Origin: Chloroflexia bacterium | GTDB lineage: Bacteria > Chloroflexota > Chloroflexia > Thermobaculales > Thermobaculaceae | Direction of reading: 5' to 3' | DNA length: 39,010 nt | Assembly: GCA_030446765.1 (NCBI GenBank) | Contig: JAUJMR010000004.1 | Location: 40,798-79,807, forward strand | Shown here: piece by piece, positions 7,487 to 17,120 of the stretch | Layout of the letters: every line of letters starts with the position of its first letter | How positions within the stretch are numbered: the first letter of the stretch is position 1 | Notes under the pieces: model-generated | Seen by the model: the letters and a program-made list of their open reading frames with translations, nothing else | Databases searched by the model: none | Told to the model about the DNA's origin: nothing | Position numbers and translations under genes: made by a program

Positions 7487-9094
7487 TCAGCGAGGCAGCA
7501 GCCGGTCGAACGTCGCCAAGCCGCGGTCGGTGGCCTTGGGATCGGCGCGGTCGGCGGCAATGCGGGCGGCATCGAGCGCCTGGTATGCCGCGAGGGGTAC
7601 CGGGCGGCCAGTCTCCAGGGCGGCGAAGAGGCGCTCGTATCCGGCCTGCACCGCCTCGATCCCGTCGAGGTAGCGGCGGCTGTCGGGCGCGTACGGGCCA
7701 GCGGCACGGTCCGAGCGCAGGTACGCCCGCCACTCCGCCTCCAGCGCCGAAAGGTCCTTGCCGTACACCCCAACATAGTCACCGCTCGTGTACACCCGCT
7801 TGAACTCCGGCAGGCCGTACGTCCGGATCAGGAACCCGACGAATGACCCCGCCTCGTCGTACGGGTAGCGCTGCGGCAGGCGGCCCATGAAGCGGACGCT
7901 GCCGTCGCTGAGGCGCGTGATCGGTATGAGCCGGACGTCGTCCAGCGCCGCGCGGGAAAAGCCGTCGAGCGAGACGTGGCCATCGGCGACAAGATATCGC
8001 TGCCCGGCGTACATCGCGAGCCCCTCCGAGAGCATGGTGGAGGCGGCCGCGCCGATGCTGTCGGCCGCGATCTGGTGGGTCAGCTCGTGCGCGGCGAGGT
8101 ACTGCCGCTCCAGGCGCGTGCCGCTACCGTCGTAGAGCTGGAAGATCACGCGCTCACCCGAGCGATTGTACCCGCGCAGGCCGGGATCCGGCGGCGGGAA
8201 GATCGCCCACGCCAGGTAGTAGTCCACCGCGCCGCGCAACCGCGCGCCGAGCAGCCGCTCGACACGCCCCACCGCCGATGTACTGTCGCGAGCGAAGTGG
8301 TCGATGTCCTCAAGCGCGAAGGCGTCCGGCCGGTAGTACAGCGTCAGTCGACCGGCGCGACGCGTGGATGGCAGCAGCAGTTCCAGCTCCGCGCGCGACA
8401 ACGGGTTCTCAGGCGGGTACACCGGAAAGAAGCGGGCGGTATCCACCGGCTGTGGTGTCGCTCCGGTGGGGGTTGCCGCTGGCCAGGGCGTGGGGGTGCG
8501 CCTCGCGGCGGGCGGGAACGGGGTGAGCATCGTGCCTGCAACGTACCCCGTACGGTCCCGGTAGCGCACTTCGTACCACGGCTGGCCACCTCCGTCGTCC
8601 ACCGCCCGCGCGACGGCGGATACCCGCACGCCGTTCGGTATCAGCAGCTGCACGCGGGAACCATCGCCCGGCGCCTCGCGCAACTCCGCCCCACCCCGCT
8701 CCTGCGCGAGAGCGTCGACGTACAACAGTACCCGGCCGGCGGACGGCGCCACGGTCGCTGGGCGGGTCGCGTCCGCTCGCGGGGCAGCGCTGATGGGCAC
8801 GGCTGGTTCTGCGGTGCCAGGCTCGGTGGGGCGATTTCGCACCGGGGTGGTGGCCGCCGTGGGGGAAACGGCTCGGGGTGTTGTGGTTGGGGTCGGGACA
8901 TCGGCGGTAGGCTGGGAGCGTCCGGCGGTGTCGATCACGGAGTCGGCGGTTGCCCGCGCGTCTGCAACGATAGACCGCGCGGTGGCCGCCCGGTGCGTCG
9001 CCTCGGGACGCGCGTCGTTTCGCCCTCCACAGCCTGCGAGCACGAAACCGCAGGTCAGGATCACCGCCACGATCGTGCTGAAGCGAGCGGACAT
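7487..9094 (-). CDS. Lipoprotein with SH3-like domain and HExxH gluzincin-type peptidase domain
   Basis: A 535-residue exported protein. The lipoprotein signal ends in a lipobox (LAGC) about 21 residues from ATG 9094, which has CGGAGG five bases upstream. A long Pro/Thr/Ala stalk follows, then an SH3-like segment (residues about 125-190: AELREAPGDGSRV, PWYEVRYRDRTGYVAG). The C-terminal half holds LAAHELTHQIAADS, a clean HExxH zinc motif, with SEGLAMYAG about 20 residues later supplying the third-ligand Glu, as in the peptidase MA-like group. It is therefore probably a surface zinc protease tethered by lipid. Its neighbour (9206-11067) has the same lipobox-stalk-SH3 layout joined to a trypsin-like domain, so both may act on the cell envelope. 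A relic of this gene's 3' end lies at 4.4 kb, and an IS5 remnant abuts its stop. Confidence 0.8.
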   Translation of the reverse strand: MSARFSTIVAVILTCGFVLAGCGGRNDARPEATHRAATARSIVADARATADSVIDTAGRSQPTADVPTPTTTPRAVSPTAATTPVRNRPTEPGTAEPAVPISAAPRADATRPATVAPSAGRVLLYVDALAQERGGAELREAPGDGSRVQLLIPNGVRVSAVARAVDDGGGQPWYEVRYRDRTGYVAGTMLTPFPPAARRTPTPWPAATPTGATPQPVDTARFFPVYPPENPLSRAELELLLPSTRRAGRLTLYYRPDAFALEDIDHFARDSTSAVGRVERLLGARLRGAVDYYLAWAIFPPPDPGLRGYNRSGERVIFQLYDGSGTRLERQYLAAHELTHQIAADSIGAAASTMLSEGLAMYAGQRYLVADGHVSLDGFSRAALDDVRLIPITRLSDGSVRFMGRLPQRYPYDEAGSFVGFLIRTYGLPEFKRVYTSGDYVGVYGKDLSALEAEWRAYLRSDRAAGPYAPDSRRYLDGIEAVQAGYERLFAALETGRPVPLAAYQALDAARIAADRADPKATDRGLATFDRLLPR

Positions 9095-9205
9095 GCTTGC
9101 CTCCGGGCGATGACAGCAGGTCACCACGGGCTGCGCGGACCGGCGGGTCACGGTCGCACCGCAGAGCTGATCACTTGCCTTACCCACGGGATACGCGCAC
9201 CTCGC

Positions 9206-11067
9206 TTATGGTACGTTGCCCTGCACCTGCAGCACGACGCGGGCGTTCGCGAGGTTGCCCTCCTCCAGCACGAATTCGAAGGGGGCCGTCTGACCCGCGC
9301 GCAGGCTCTCTGGCGAGGTATACGTGAAATCCGTGGCGATGACGCGGTCCCGCTTGTCGTAGAACGTCGCGACTATCTCGACGTACTCCAGCCTGCGGCT
9401 GCTGGTGTTCTTCACCTCGCCAACGATGTGCAGGAAGTCGATGTCGTCCACATATTGGGAGCGGGAGAGAATCTTCAGACCCGATGGCGGGGCGGCGTCC
9501 GCCTCTTCCCAGTCGACGTTCAAGGTGTAGCGCGCGGCGGACGTGGGCAGCTCCTTGAGGATCTCGAAGGGCGACTTCCCCGGGACGGCACGATGTCGAG
9601 CGCGGCGTAGGTGTAGTCGGTGGCGATGACCTTCCCGGCCTTGTTGTAGAACGTCGCGGTGATCTCCACGAACTCGACGGGCGTGTTCGTGTTGTTCCGC
9701 ACCTCGCCGACGACGTGGGTATAGTCGATGTCGTCCGTGTACGCGCGGTCGCTGAGGATGACGACCTCGCCCTGACCGCCGGCGCCGGGCGGCATCGCTG
9801 GCTCCTCTGGCGTCTCGTCGGGCGGGCTGGTGCTCAGCAGGGAGCCGAGGATATATGCGGTCCGGCCCTCGTATGGGACCTTATACCACGGCTTACCATT
9901 GTCACCCGTCACGGTGTCGGGGTACGCCTCGACGCTCTCCCCATTGTCGAGGGTGTCGAGCAGATCGGCGTTCAGGCTGGGCCGTGCGCGGACATTCGCG
10001 CCGGTGTAGCCCTGGTCCGCGGCATCCACGTACAGGGTCACGGTCTCGGTGGTCTCTTCTGGCGTCGGGGTGGGCTCGGGGCGGAGCGCGATCGCCTGGC
10101 CCGCGGCGGCCTTGCGGATCAGCGGGCGTGCGGCGTCCACCGGCACCACGTACCCTACCCGACCCGCGTCGTCCACGACCCCCGCGCTCGGTATGCCGAT
10201 GAGATCCCCGGCGTCGTTCACCGCCGCGCCGCCACTGGAGCCGTGCGTGAACTGGGCGTCCGTCTTGATGAGCGAGAGGCCGTCGAACGGTAGAAAGCCG
10301 GAGACCACACCACGCGTGAGCGTCACCGAATCGCCACCAACCCCCGGGAAGCCAAACACACGCAACGGGTCGCCGATGTCCACGGAGTCGGAGTCCGCGA
10401 GCGCGAAGACCGGCGTAAGTTTGATGCCGCGTCCCAAGGCTCCCCCGTCACTCCGTGCAGTCACCTTCAACACCGCGACGTCCGCCTCGGGGTCGATCTG
10501 CACGACGCGCGCTGCGTAGCGTGGCTCGGCGGGCTGTCGGGGGTCGGTCGTCACGGAGATCGTCGCGCCGCCATCGGCGTCGTAATACGCCTCCGCATCG
10601 GAATCGTACACCACGTGGGCGTTCGTGAGGATCAGTCCATTCGCGCTGACGATGGATCCCGAGCCGGTGATCTGCAGCCCGTCGTCACCCTCAACGGTGA
10701 TCTGCACCGTTGCCTGCTGCAGATCGGCGATGTCGCGCCCAGCTGCCGCAGTTGGAACAGCGGTTGGTGCCGAGGTGGCCGTTGGTGCCGGGGTACTGGT
10801 GGGCGGTATCGGCGTTGGTTTCTCGGTTGGGCGCGGGGCCGGCGTCACCGTTGGGGACGGCGTTGGCTGTACGGTAGGCTGGACTGTCGGGGCTTTCTGG
10901 CGGGCAGACAGGTTCACGCTCCGCGCGGTGGCATTGGCGCTCTCGACGATTGCCCGAGCAGTCGCCTGCGCGTCGCTCACCTGATCCGTGTCGCCGCCAC
11001 GCCCGCTATCGCACGCGGCGAGGATCAGCGCGAGGAGCGCGGAAAGCAGAAGGAGCGGTCTGGACAT
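9206..11067 (-). CDS. Trypsin-like serine protease lipoprotein with SH3 and two FxLYD-type domains (one frameshift)
   Basis: Starts at ATG 11067 (AGGTAGG upstream) with a lipobox, LILAACDSG. After a Pro/Thr stalk comes an S1C (HtrA/DegP-type) domain: LTNAHVVYD (His), DVAVLKV (Asp) and HGSSGGAAV (Ser in GSSGG). An SH3-like segment follows (VRARPSLNADLLDTLDNG, KPWYKVPYEGRTAYILG), then a beta domain, DYTHVVGEVRNN...YTYAALDIVP. The frame breaks near 9583 at CCGTCCCGGGG. One extra C restores PGKSPFEILKELPTSA and leads into a second copy of the beta domain (DFLHIVGEVKN) ending at 9206. No PDZ domain is seen, unlike standard HtrA. The tandem FxLYD-type modules are typical of extracellular adhesion or targeting domains. 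The break is probably a lost base in a C run. Confidence 0.78.
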
Positions 11068-11260
11068 GAACACAAGCCTACCTTTCTGCGCCACCTGCAG
11101 GATGCCCCGGTACACGGGCGTTCACCCACGCCACAGGCAACTTGACAGGTGCAGTATAGCGGGAAACGCGGCTCTCGCTTCTTCGGGGTTACCAGGCGAT
11201 CGTGGCGGCTGGTGGCGAGCCGCGGCTACAGCGTACTCCCCTGTGGCGGGGCACGGTGCG

Positions 11261-12502
11261 TTATTCGCGGTTCGGTGGTGGATCCCCGGGGTCCGGCGTG
11301 GCGAGCGTGGCGCGGGCCGCGGCGATCTGCGCGCGGTAGGCGTCTTCGGACGTGTGCTTCTGATTGCTGGTGAGCCTCTCGCCGTGGGCAGCGTGATGCT
11401 TCCGAAAGGCAAGCTCGGCGGCGGCCTGGAAGAACTGCCGCTGTGCACCCCGCATCGCCGATCCACGCCGCTCTGCCTCCGCCAGGGCGCGGCGGCGGGC
11501 GGCGTTGTCGGAGAGCAACGCATGCTCCCCCGCCGTGATCACGCCGCCCGTGACCTCCCCCGCGAGCTGCTCGTGAATGATGCGCGCCTCTCGTGCTTGG
11601 GCGACTCGAGACACTATGTACAACAGGAGGATGGCCGGGACAAGGAGCGCGAGCGTCTGCAGACCGAGGCGAGCGGGCGAGGGAAAGTTACGGCCGAGGC
11701 TTGCTGCGAGCACCACACCGCCGGTGTTCCAGAGAAAGTGCTGGAACACCGCCAGCGCCCAGCCAAGCACCGGGACGACGAAGCGGAGTACTCCAACCCC
11801 GTGCCGCCCGCGGGCCCAGCCGACGGCCGCTCCGGTGGTCCCGGTGAAGAGCGCATGCGCCGCGCCGGTGAGTACGGGACGAAGCAGCCACTCCTCCCCG
11901 AGCCCGGCAAGGCCCCGCTCCATATACGCACCGCCCAGATACAGCACATCCTCGGTCAGCTCGAAGCCCATACCGATCAGCGCGCCGTAAATGAGGCCAT
12001 CGAGCATGTTGTCGAACTCGGAGCGAAACATCACCAGCAACCCGAGGAGGGCAACCCCCTTCAACGTCTCCTCGACCAGTGGCGCCCCGATGGTGCTAGC
12101 GAAGAGTTGGCCGAGCAGGGCGGCGTTCAGGGAATTGAAGATGCCCGCGAAGAGCGTCGCCACGAGCGCGCCCCAGCCGAACGCACCCAGCACCGTGCTC
12201 CAGGGCTCCCGCTCATATCGGTCGATGGAGAGGATAATCGTGGTGTAAATCGCGGCCGGGATGAACGCCGCGGCGAGGCTGAGCAACAGGCCGACCGGGT
12301 CCGGCACGGTAGCCGCAAGCGCGAGCCCGTTGCAGGCCAGCAGGATGAGGGTCAGGATCCCCAGCCCGATCGCAATGGGCACTCTACCGCGTGAGTGGCT
12401 TTTCACTTCGGGCGGTGCCGGCGGAACGGGGAGAACGGCGCCACACTGAGTGCAGTGGCGAGCGCCCACCCGCGCCGGGGCATCACAGTTCGGACAGTGC
12501 AT
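11261..12502 (-). CDS. PrsW-family intramembrane metalloprotease with N-terminal zinc ribbon
   Basis: A 413-residue membrane protein. Residues 1-25 form a zinc ribbon (CPNC...CTQC). About eight hydrophobic segments follow from residue 43 to 295. PrsW motifs are present: APLVEETLKG (EExxK), GMGFELTEDVLY (FExxED-like), TGAAHALFTG and FQHFLWN, which supply the Glu and His residues thought to hold catalytic zinc in this family. The C-terminal 100 residues are a soluble Ala/Glu/Arg-rich helical tail. PrsW in Bacillus cleaves an anti-sigma factor; no anti-sigma gene is adjacent here, so the target is open. ATG 12502 has GGAGG eight bases before it. The zinc-ribbon head suggests a regulatory or protein-contact role. 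Confidence 0.85.
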   Translation of the reverse strand: MHCPNCDAPARVGARHCTQCGAVLPVPPAPPEVKSHSRGRVPIAIGLGILTLILLACNGLALAATVPDPVGLLLSLAAAFIPAAIYTTIILSIDRYEREPWSTVLGAFGWGALVATLFAGIFNSLNAALLGQLFASTIGAPLVEETLKGVALLGLLVMFRSEFDNMLDGLIYGALIGMGFELTEDVLYLGGAYMERGLAGLGEEWLLRPVLTGAAHALFTGTTGAAVGWARGRHGVGVLRFVVPVLGWALAVFQHFLWNTGGVVLAASLGRNFPSPARLGLQTLALLVPAILLLYIVSRVAQAREARIIHEQLAGEVTGGVITAGEHALLSDNAARRRALAEAERRGSAMRGAQRQFFQAAAELAFRKHHAAHGERLTSNQKHTSEDAYRAQIAAARATLATPDPGDPPPNRE

Positions 12503-12550
12503 CCGGTCGACCTCCGACGGTTAGTCTACCGGAAACGAGTGCGCGGGACT

Positions 12551-12850
12551 TTAAACGGCGTGGAAGAGCTGCTCCGCTGGTGTAGCAACCCGGACCAGCA
12601 CGCGCTCCATCCGGGCGCCGGCGGGAAGCTCGCTCGGCTGCACCGCCGCCTGCCCCTCCTGGAGCCCGCGCCGCTCGTCCGCGTTCATCGCCTCCAGGGC
12701 GCGCTGCAAGGCACCCTGCACGACCGCTAACGCCGCGCTCGGCGACCCCAGTGTGCTGATGCAGCCCGGCAGACCGGGCACGCTGACATTGTAGATTGCC
12801 GGGTCGTCCTCGTCGCGCTCCAGCAACACGGTTATGAGTAGCTCGCTCAT
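12551..12850 (-). CDS. HicB-like antitoxin-family protein (orphan)
   Basis: A 99-residue protein with the HicB-type partial RNase H-like fold: LITVLLERDEDD as the first strand, YNVSVPGLPGCISTLG as the conserved segment, and SPSAALAVVQGALQRAL as the helix. AGGAGGCGAT leads directly into ATG 12850. HicB proteins neutralise HicA toxins encoded alongside them, but no HicA-like dsRBD gene is seen on either side, and the usual C-terminal HTH or RHH domain is not evident. It is either an orphan or one of the many HicB-like proteins of unknown role. It ends just upstream of, and on the same strand as, the PrsW gene. Confidence 0.62.
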   Translation of the reverse strand: MSELLITVLLERDEDDPAIYNVSVPGLPGCISTLGSPSAALAVVQGALQRALEAMNADERRGLQEGQAAVQPSELPAGARMERVLVRVATPAEQLFHAV

Positions 12851-13026
12851 ATCGCCTCCTGATCACTGCCCACCTTTTCAACCATCGTATGAGCATAAGG
12901 GACCGCTTGCCACGTCCGGGTCACAAAGAACTCCGGCGTTGTCGTAAATATTCCATGAACATAGCTGACCTCCACTACGAGAGCGCTTGTCTGGTCCGAG
13001 ACGGAGAAGTAAGCTCGGCGTGTTGA

Positions 13027-13044
13027 TGTGTCCCGCGGGACACA
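13027..13044. promoter_or_regulatory. Candidate parS site 1 (18-bp perfect palindrome)
   Basis: TGTGTCCCGCGGGACACA is a perfect palindrome 25 bases upstream of the parA start. The same 16-base core recurs just after parB. The canonical bacterial parS is a 16-bp palindrome with a similar GT...AC outer and C-rich inner pattern but a different centre, so this is a parS-like assignment based on symmetry and placement. Confidence 0.6.
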
Positions 13045-13069
13045 AAGCGATCAGACAGGAGGTGCACAG

Positions 13070-13874
13070 GTGAGTGTGAGTCCCATGATCGAGAGACCGG
13101 CGACGGGCAAGACGCCCACGACGCGCGTGCTCGCGATCAGTAACCAGAAAGGCGGTGTGGGTAAAAGCACTACCGCGCTAAATCTTTCGGCGGCGCTCGC
13201 GGAACGCGGCGAACGCGTGCTGCTCGTCGACCTTGACCCCCAGGCCACCGCGACACTGGGCTGCGGCTACGACCCCGCGGACCTGGAGCACACGGTGTAC
13301 GACGCGCTGATCGAGCGGGTGCCACTCTGCAGAACGATCGTCCCGACCAAGATGGGCTTCCATCTCGTCCCTTCGAACATCGACCTGGCAGGGGCGGAGA
13401 TCGACCTGCAGAACGAGCCGGGCCGGGATTCGCTCCTCCGCGCGGCGCTCGGCGGCGTAGGGGATCGCTACGACGCGGTCCTGATCGACTGCCCGCCGAG
13501 CCTCTCGCTGCTGACATTGCTTGCGCTCTCGGCAGCCACGGAGGTGATCATCCCCGTGCAGTGCGAGTACTTCGCGCTCAAGGGGCTGCAACTGCTCAAG
13601 GACACGGTGGGAAGGTGCAGCGGCGGATCAACCCTGCGCTGCGGATCGGCGGTATCCTGCCGACGATGTTCGACAGCCGGGCATCGCACGGCCGGGAGGT
13701 AATCGCTGCACTCCACGAGCTGTACCCTGATGAGGTGTACCCGGTCATCATCAAGCGCAGTGTACGCCTGGCCGATGCCCCCTCACCCATCGCAGCGTCC
13801 TGCAGTACAGCACCGGCTCAGATGCGGCAACTGCGTATCGCGCGCTCGCATCGGAGGTGCTCCGTGAGTCGTAA
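13070..13874 (+). CDS. parA: ParA chromosome/plasmid partitioning ATPase (two frameshifts)
   Basis: Starts at GTG 13070 with AGGAGG at 13057-13062. The deviant Walker A motif is [10 protein letters not shown], followed by [12 protein letters not shown] (A' motif) and [15 protein letters not shown] (Walker B), all diagnostic for ParA/Soj. The frame breaks after LQLLKDTV near 13610 (GTGGGAAGG; one more G restores [15 protein letters not shown]). It breaks again near 13787 in a C run (one more C restores [12 protein letters not shown]). The final segment, [16 protein letters not shown], ends at TAA 13872-13874, overlapping the parB start by 11 bases. With parB and the flanking palindromes it forms a segregation locus. 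Both breaks fit single-base loss in homopolymers, so a functional gene is likely in the real genome. Confidence 0.88.
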
Positions 13875-14963
13875 CAGCAGACCGTCGGTGATGCAGAGCC
13901 TGCAGCGGGGCAAGGGCGTTGACGCCCTCTTCGACGCCGCCGCTCCCCACTCCAGATCGTCGAGAGCGCGGACACGTCCCGCATCGTGCAACTCCCCGTG
14001 GACTCGCTACGGCCCAACCCGAACCAGCCCCGGCACGAGTGGGACGACCGCGCGCTCGAAGAGCTTGTGCTCAGCGTACGCGAGACGGGCGTGCAGGATG
14101 CCATCAAAGCCCGGCGGGCGCACGATTTCGACGGTCACTACATCATTACGGGGCACCGGCGAACGGAAGCGGCTCGGCGGGCGGGTTTGCGCACGATACC
14201 GGCGCGGGTCCTGCAGGATGTAGACGAGCTATCAGAGCGCATCATCATGCTCGATGAGAACGCTATGCGCCAGGATCTGAGTGTTGTGGATAAGGCAGCC
14301 GCGATCCTCGGCATAGTGGACCAGATCCCACATGGCGAGAAGGAGGGTTCTACTCTCGCTATGGCGTGAGCAGGCCACAGATCCACAAATGGCGCCGCCT
14401 GCTTGAACTCTCTGATGAGATACGCGACGATATCCGTCGGGGGCGCTACACGGAGCGCCACGCCCGCGCGTACTGGAAGCTCCCGCCCGCAGCGCAGGAC
14501 GTGCTGCGCAACCGCATCCTGGAGGACTCGCCGACGAGCGACGCGGCGGTGGAGATGGGCGCGCGCGGTGCTCGCGGCGCTGTACGGCTCGCTCGGGGAT
14601 GAGTACCCGCATGCGCCGGGGCAGGAGATAGCCGCGATCGCAGAGCGGGCGCTGGTGCGGCCGGCAACGGAGAAGGCACCGGAGGGACCGCGCAAGCGAC
14701 ACCGGGCGGATGTGCCCGCATTCCAGCGGCTCTTCACGCTGCAGCGCTCCCTCTCGCTGATGAGCTGGCAGGAGGTGCAGGAGGACCGGCGACGCATGAA
14801 CCCCCTGCTCGACGAGATCGTGCTCACCGGCGTGAAGCTGCGCCGGCAAACCGGTGCGGCGGGCCTTTCCGTCGAGGAGCTTGAGGAGAGCCGGGAGAGA
14901 GCACGTGACCTCATCGAGGAAGCCGAGGCATGGCTGCGGGAGATCTCTCCTACCGAGCGCTAG
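13864..14963 (+). CDS. parB: ParB/Spo0J DNA-binding partition protein (several frameshifts)
   Basis: Begins at GTG 13864 inside the end of parA. Read across frames it gives LQRGKGVDALFDAA (the typical ParB N-terminus), LQIVESADTSRIVQLPVDSLRPNPNQPR, then the CTP-binding ParB/Srx core ITGHRRTEAARRAG (the GHRR box) and ERIIMLDENAMRQDLS. Next come VSRPQIHKWRRLLELSDEI (helix-turn-helix) and a C-terminal helical part ending in EEAEAWLREISPTER. Frame changes fall near 13945 (a C run), near 14346 (GAGGGTTC) and near 14558 (GGGCGCGCG). Each is fixed by one base and the conserved motifs survive on both sides. It should bind parS, here presumably the two palindromes at 13027 and 14970. Confidence 0.85.
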
Positions 14964-14969
14964 CGCTTT

Positions 14970-14985
14970 GTGTCCCGCGGGACAC
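14970..14985. promoter_or_regulatory. Candidate parS site 2
   Basis: GTGTCCCGCGGGACAC, a 16-bp perfect palindrome, lies seven bases after the parB stop. It is identical to the core of the site upstream of parA, so the two sites bracket the operon exactly. Confidence 0.6.
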
Positions 14986-15320
14986 TTCCGGGGCGGGTCC
15001 GTGGCGCGGGAGTCCGTGCGGTTGGACCTGCCCCGTATCACGCCACGAGCTGGCCCTACATCCCTGAAGACCCGACTGATGCGCTCAGATGCCTGGTAGC
15101 CAGTCCGCAGCGTAACACGTCCGGATGCATCGCCCTGCCAGCACGCAGAAGCACGGCACCCGGGAACACAATGGACACACGCTTTTAGAACCGGACACCG
15201 CCTGAAACTGGTCACTCTGTCGGTATAGGGGATTGATGGCCGGAACGAAACGGTGGCGTGTACAGCTTTGCTTATCGATACACTGAATGTCATATATAAA
15301 CAATACTATGGTGCCTTGTG
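14986..15320. other. Intergenic stretch with no gene recognised
   Basis: After the second parS-like site I find no convincing coding frame and no repeat shared with the rest of the window. The right part, from about 15280, becomes AT-rich (TCATATATAAACAATACTATG) as it approaches the promoter for the leader RNA. Confidence 0.5.
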
Positions 15321-15321
15321 C

Positions 15322-15431
15322 TATACTCCCGTTATGGCGGGGCAAGCGGCATGCTTGGCCGACCCGCACGTAGCGCCGATCGCTGGGAGGGATCCGAAGG
15401 GCTGTCGCAGTCTGGAGGGTCCCTTTTGTGT
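15322..15431 (+). ncRNA. Candidate leader RNA or small RNA upstream of the cold-shock gene
   Basis: An extended -10 element, TGCTATACT (TATACT at 15322-15327), would start RNA near 15334. The transcript would contain a small stem (CAAGC/GCTTG at about 15343-15357). It would then form a longer hairpin with outer arms AGGGATCC and GGGTCCCT and inner arms GGCTG/CAGTC, followed by TTTTGTGTTT. The hairpin resembles an intrinsic terminator, so this could be a roughly 95-base RNA or a structured 5' leader that continues into the csp gene 70 bases on. Long structured leaders are known for cold-shock genes. I do not recognise a named riboswitch class. Confidence 0.4.
15388..15431 (+). terminator. Terminator-like hairpin in the csp leader
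   Basis: AGGGATCC...GGGTCCCT pair with one mismatch around an inner five-pair stem. A T-rich run, CCCTTTTGTGTTT, follows directly. It could end the small RNA or act as an attenuator ahead of csp. Confidence 0.45.
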
Positions 15432-15498
15432 TTGGTGGGGCGGGTGAGCGTTGGGCTCCGGGCCGGTATAGTTGCACCTCCGTCGGAAAGAGGGCGGC

Positions 15499-15702
15499 AT
15501 GGCAACGGGTACCATTCAAACGGCTGACGGACAGGAACTTCGGGTTCATCGGCATGGAGGGACGGGACGACGTCTTCTTCCACGCCTCGCCTTGCAGGAG
15601 ACGTCTTTTGACTCCCTGCGCGTCGGGCAGACGGTCGAGTTCGACGTGGAGGCGGACCCACGCGGCAAGGGCGACCGAGCCGCGAACGTCCGGCCCGCCT
15701 AA
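15499..15702 (+). CDS. Cold-shock protein, CspA family (two frameshifts)
   Basis: Joining three short frames gives a 66-67-residue cold-shock domain. MATGTIQ is read first, then RLTDRNFGFIGMEGRDDVFFHAS carrying RNP1 (FGFI) and RNP2 (VFFHAS), then LQETSFDSLRVGQTVEF and the final segment ending in RAANVRPA at 15702. The breaks are in CAAACGG near 15520 and in TCGCCTTGC near 15590; each needs a single base. ATG 15499 follows AGAGGG. These proteins bind single-stranded nucleic acid and act as RNA chaperones. A long leader with a hairpin precedes it, in line with known post-transcriptional control of the family. Confidence 0.78.
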   Translation: MATGTIQTADGQELRVHRHGGTGRRLLPRLALQETSFDSLRVGQTVEFDVEADPRGKGDRAANVRPA

Positions 15703-15770
15703 GGCTCCAACCCGCACCAAGTCGTCTGGTTCAACCAAGCGGTCGGAACTCACGGGATCGGAGGGTTACC

Positions 15771-16046
15771 ATGTCCAAGAAGGGCGGCACCAAGAAACAG
15801 GTTGTCCACAAGCCACCGATGACGAACAAGGCCGAAGAAGAAGTAAGGCCTAACCCCACGGCGCGGGCAACGCCAGTTCGCGCCCCCATCCGTTTGGACG
15901 GTCTGTGCTGGGAGTTCATCATCTCCACAAAGGGGTCGTGCGGGACGTTCGCGCGTCAGCGAGTGCGCGTGCAGGACGATCGTAGCGACCGACAGCGCAG
16001 TGTAAGCAGCGTAGCCAAGGAGAACGTTTATGAGCATCGTCGATAA
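15771..16046 (+). CDS. Small basic hypothetical protein
   Basis: A 91-residue frame with a good ribosome site (GGAGGG five bases before ATG 15771). The N-terminus is Lys-rich (MSKKGGTKKQVVHKPP), followed by an acidic patch (KAEEEVRPNP) and APIRLDGLCWEFIISTKG. I recognise no family. It overlaps the start of the zinc-ribbon gene by 17 bases, and since its neighbours on both sides are frameshifted, its second half may also be out of frame. Co-transcription with csp and the zinc-ribbon gene is likely from spacing. Confidence 0.45.
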   Translation: MSKKGGTKKQVVHKPPMTNKAEEEVRPNPTARATPVRAPIRLDGLCWEFIISTKGSCGTFARQRVRVQDDRSDRQRSVSSVAKENVYEHRR

Positions 16047-16205
16047 GAGCCTGACCTGCAGCGACTGCAACAAGGAGTTCGTGTTCACGGTCACCGAGCA
16101 GGCGTACTACAAGGACAAGGGTTCGATTACCAGCCACAGCGATGCGCTGGATGCCGCTCGACGCTCTTCGAGCGCCGCCGGGAATCGGGGGTCCGCTACC
16201 GCCAC

Positions 16206-16223
<18 letters not shown>
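16030..16223 (+). CDS. Zinc-ribbon domain protein (one frameshift)
   Basis: The first frame reads MSIVDKSLTCSDCNKEFVF and EQAYYKDKG. After a one-base break at AAGGGTTCG near 16120 the other frame reads FDYQPQRCAGCRSTLFERRR and stops at TAA 16221-16223. Together this is a ~65-residue protein with four cysteines as CSDC and CAGC, typical of the small zinc-ribbon proteins (zf-trcl type) common in Chloroflexota and Deltaproteobacteria, whose role is not known. One additional G in the GGG run restores the frame. The 3' end lies in a 27-base direct repeat shared with the end of the convergent fabL gene. Confidence 0.75.
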
Positions 16224-17059
<836 letters not shown>

Positions 17060-17120
17060 TGCTGGAAACTCCTTGTGCCTCCGCGCCCGCAGGCTGCTGC
17101 CGACGTGCGTCCCATTTAGT

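Noticed and set aside
7200-9610. Very long plus-strand frames opposite the lipoprotein and trypsin-like genes
   Set aside because: They are the complement of well-supported minus-strand genes with lipoboxes, catalytic motifs and ribosome sites; high GC keeps antisense frames open.
10988-12394. A 468-codon plus-strand frame opposite PrsW
   Set aside because: No family features and no ribosome site; the opposite strand has a zinc ribbon, membrane helices and PrsW motifs.
13070-15000. Prophage or integrative element around parAB
   Set aside because: No integrase, terminase, replication or conjugation genes and no att-like repeats are present; a ParABS locus alone does not support it.
15253-15447. 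Small protein gene just before csp
   Set aside because: No ribosome site, and the frame runs over the promoter and hairpin, which are better explained as regulatory.
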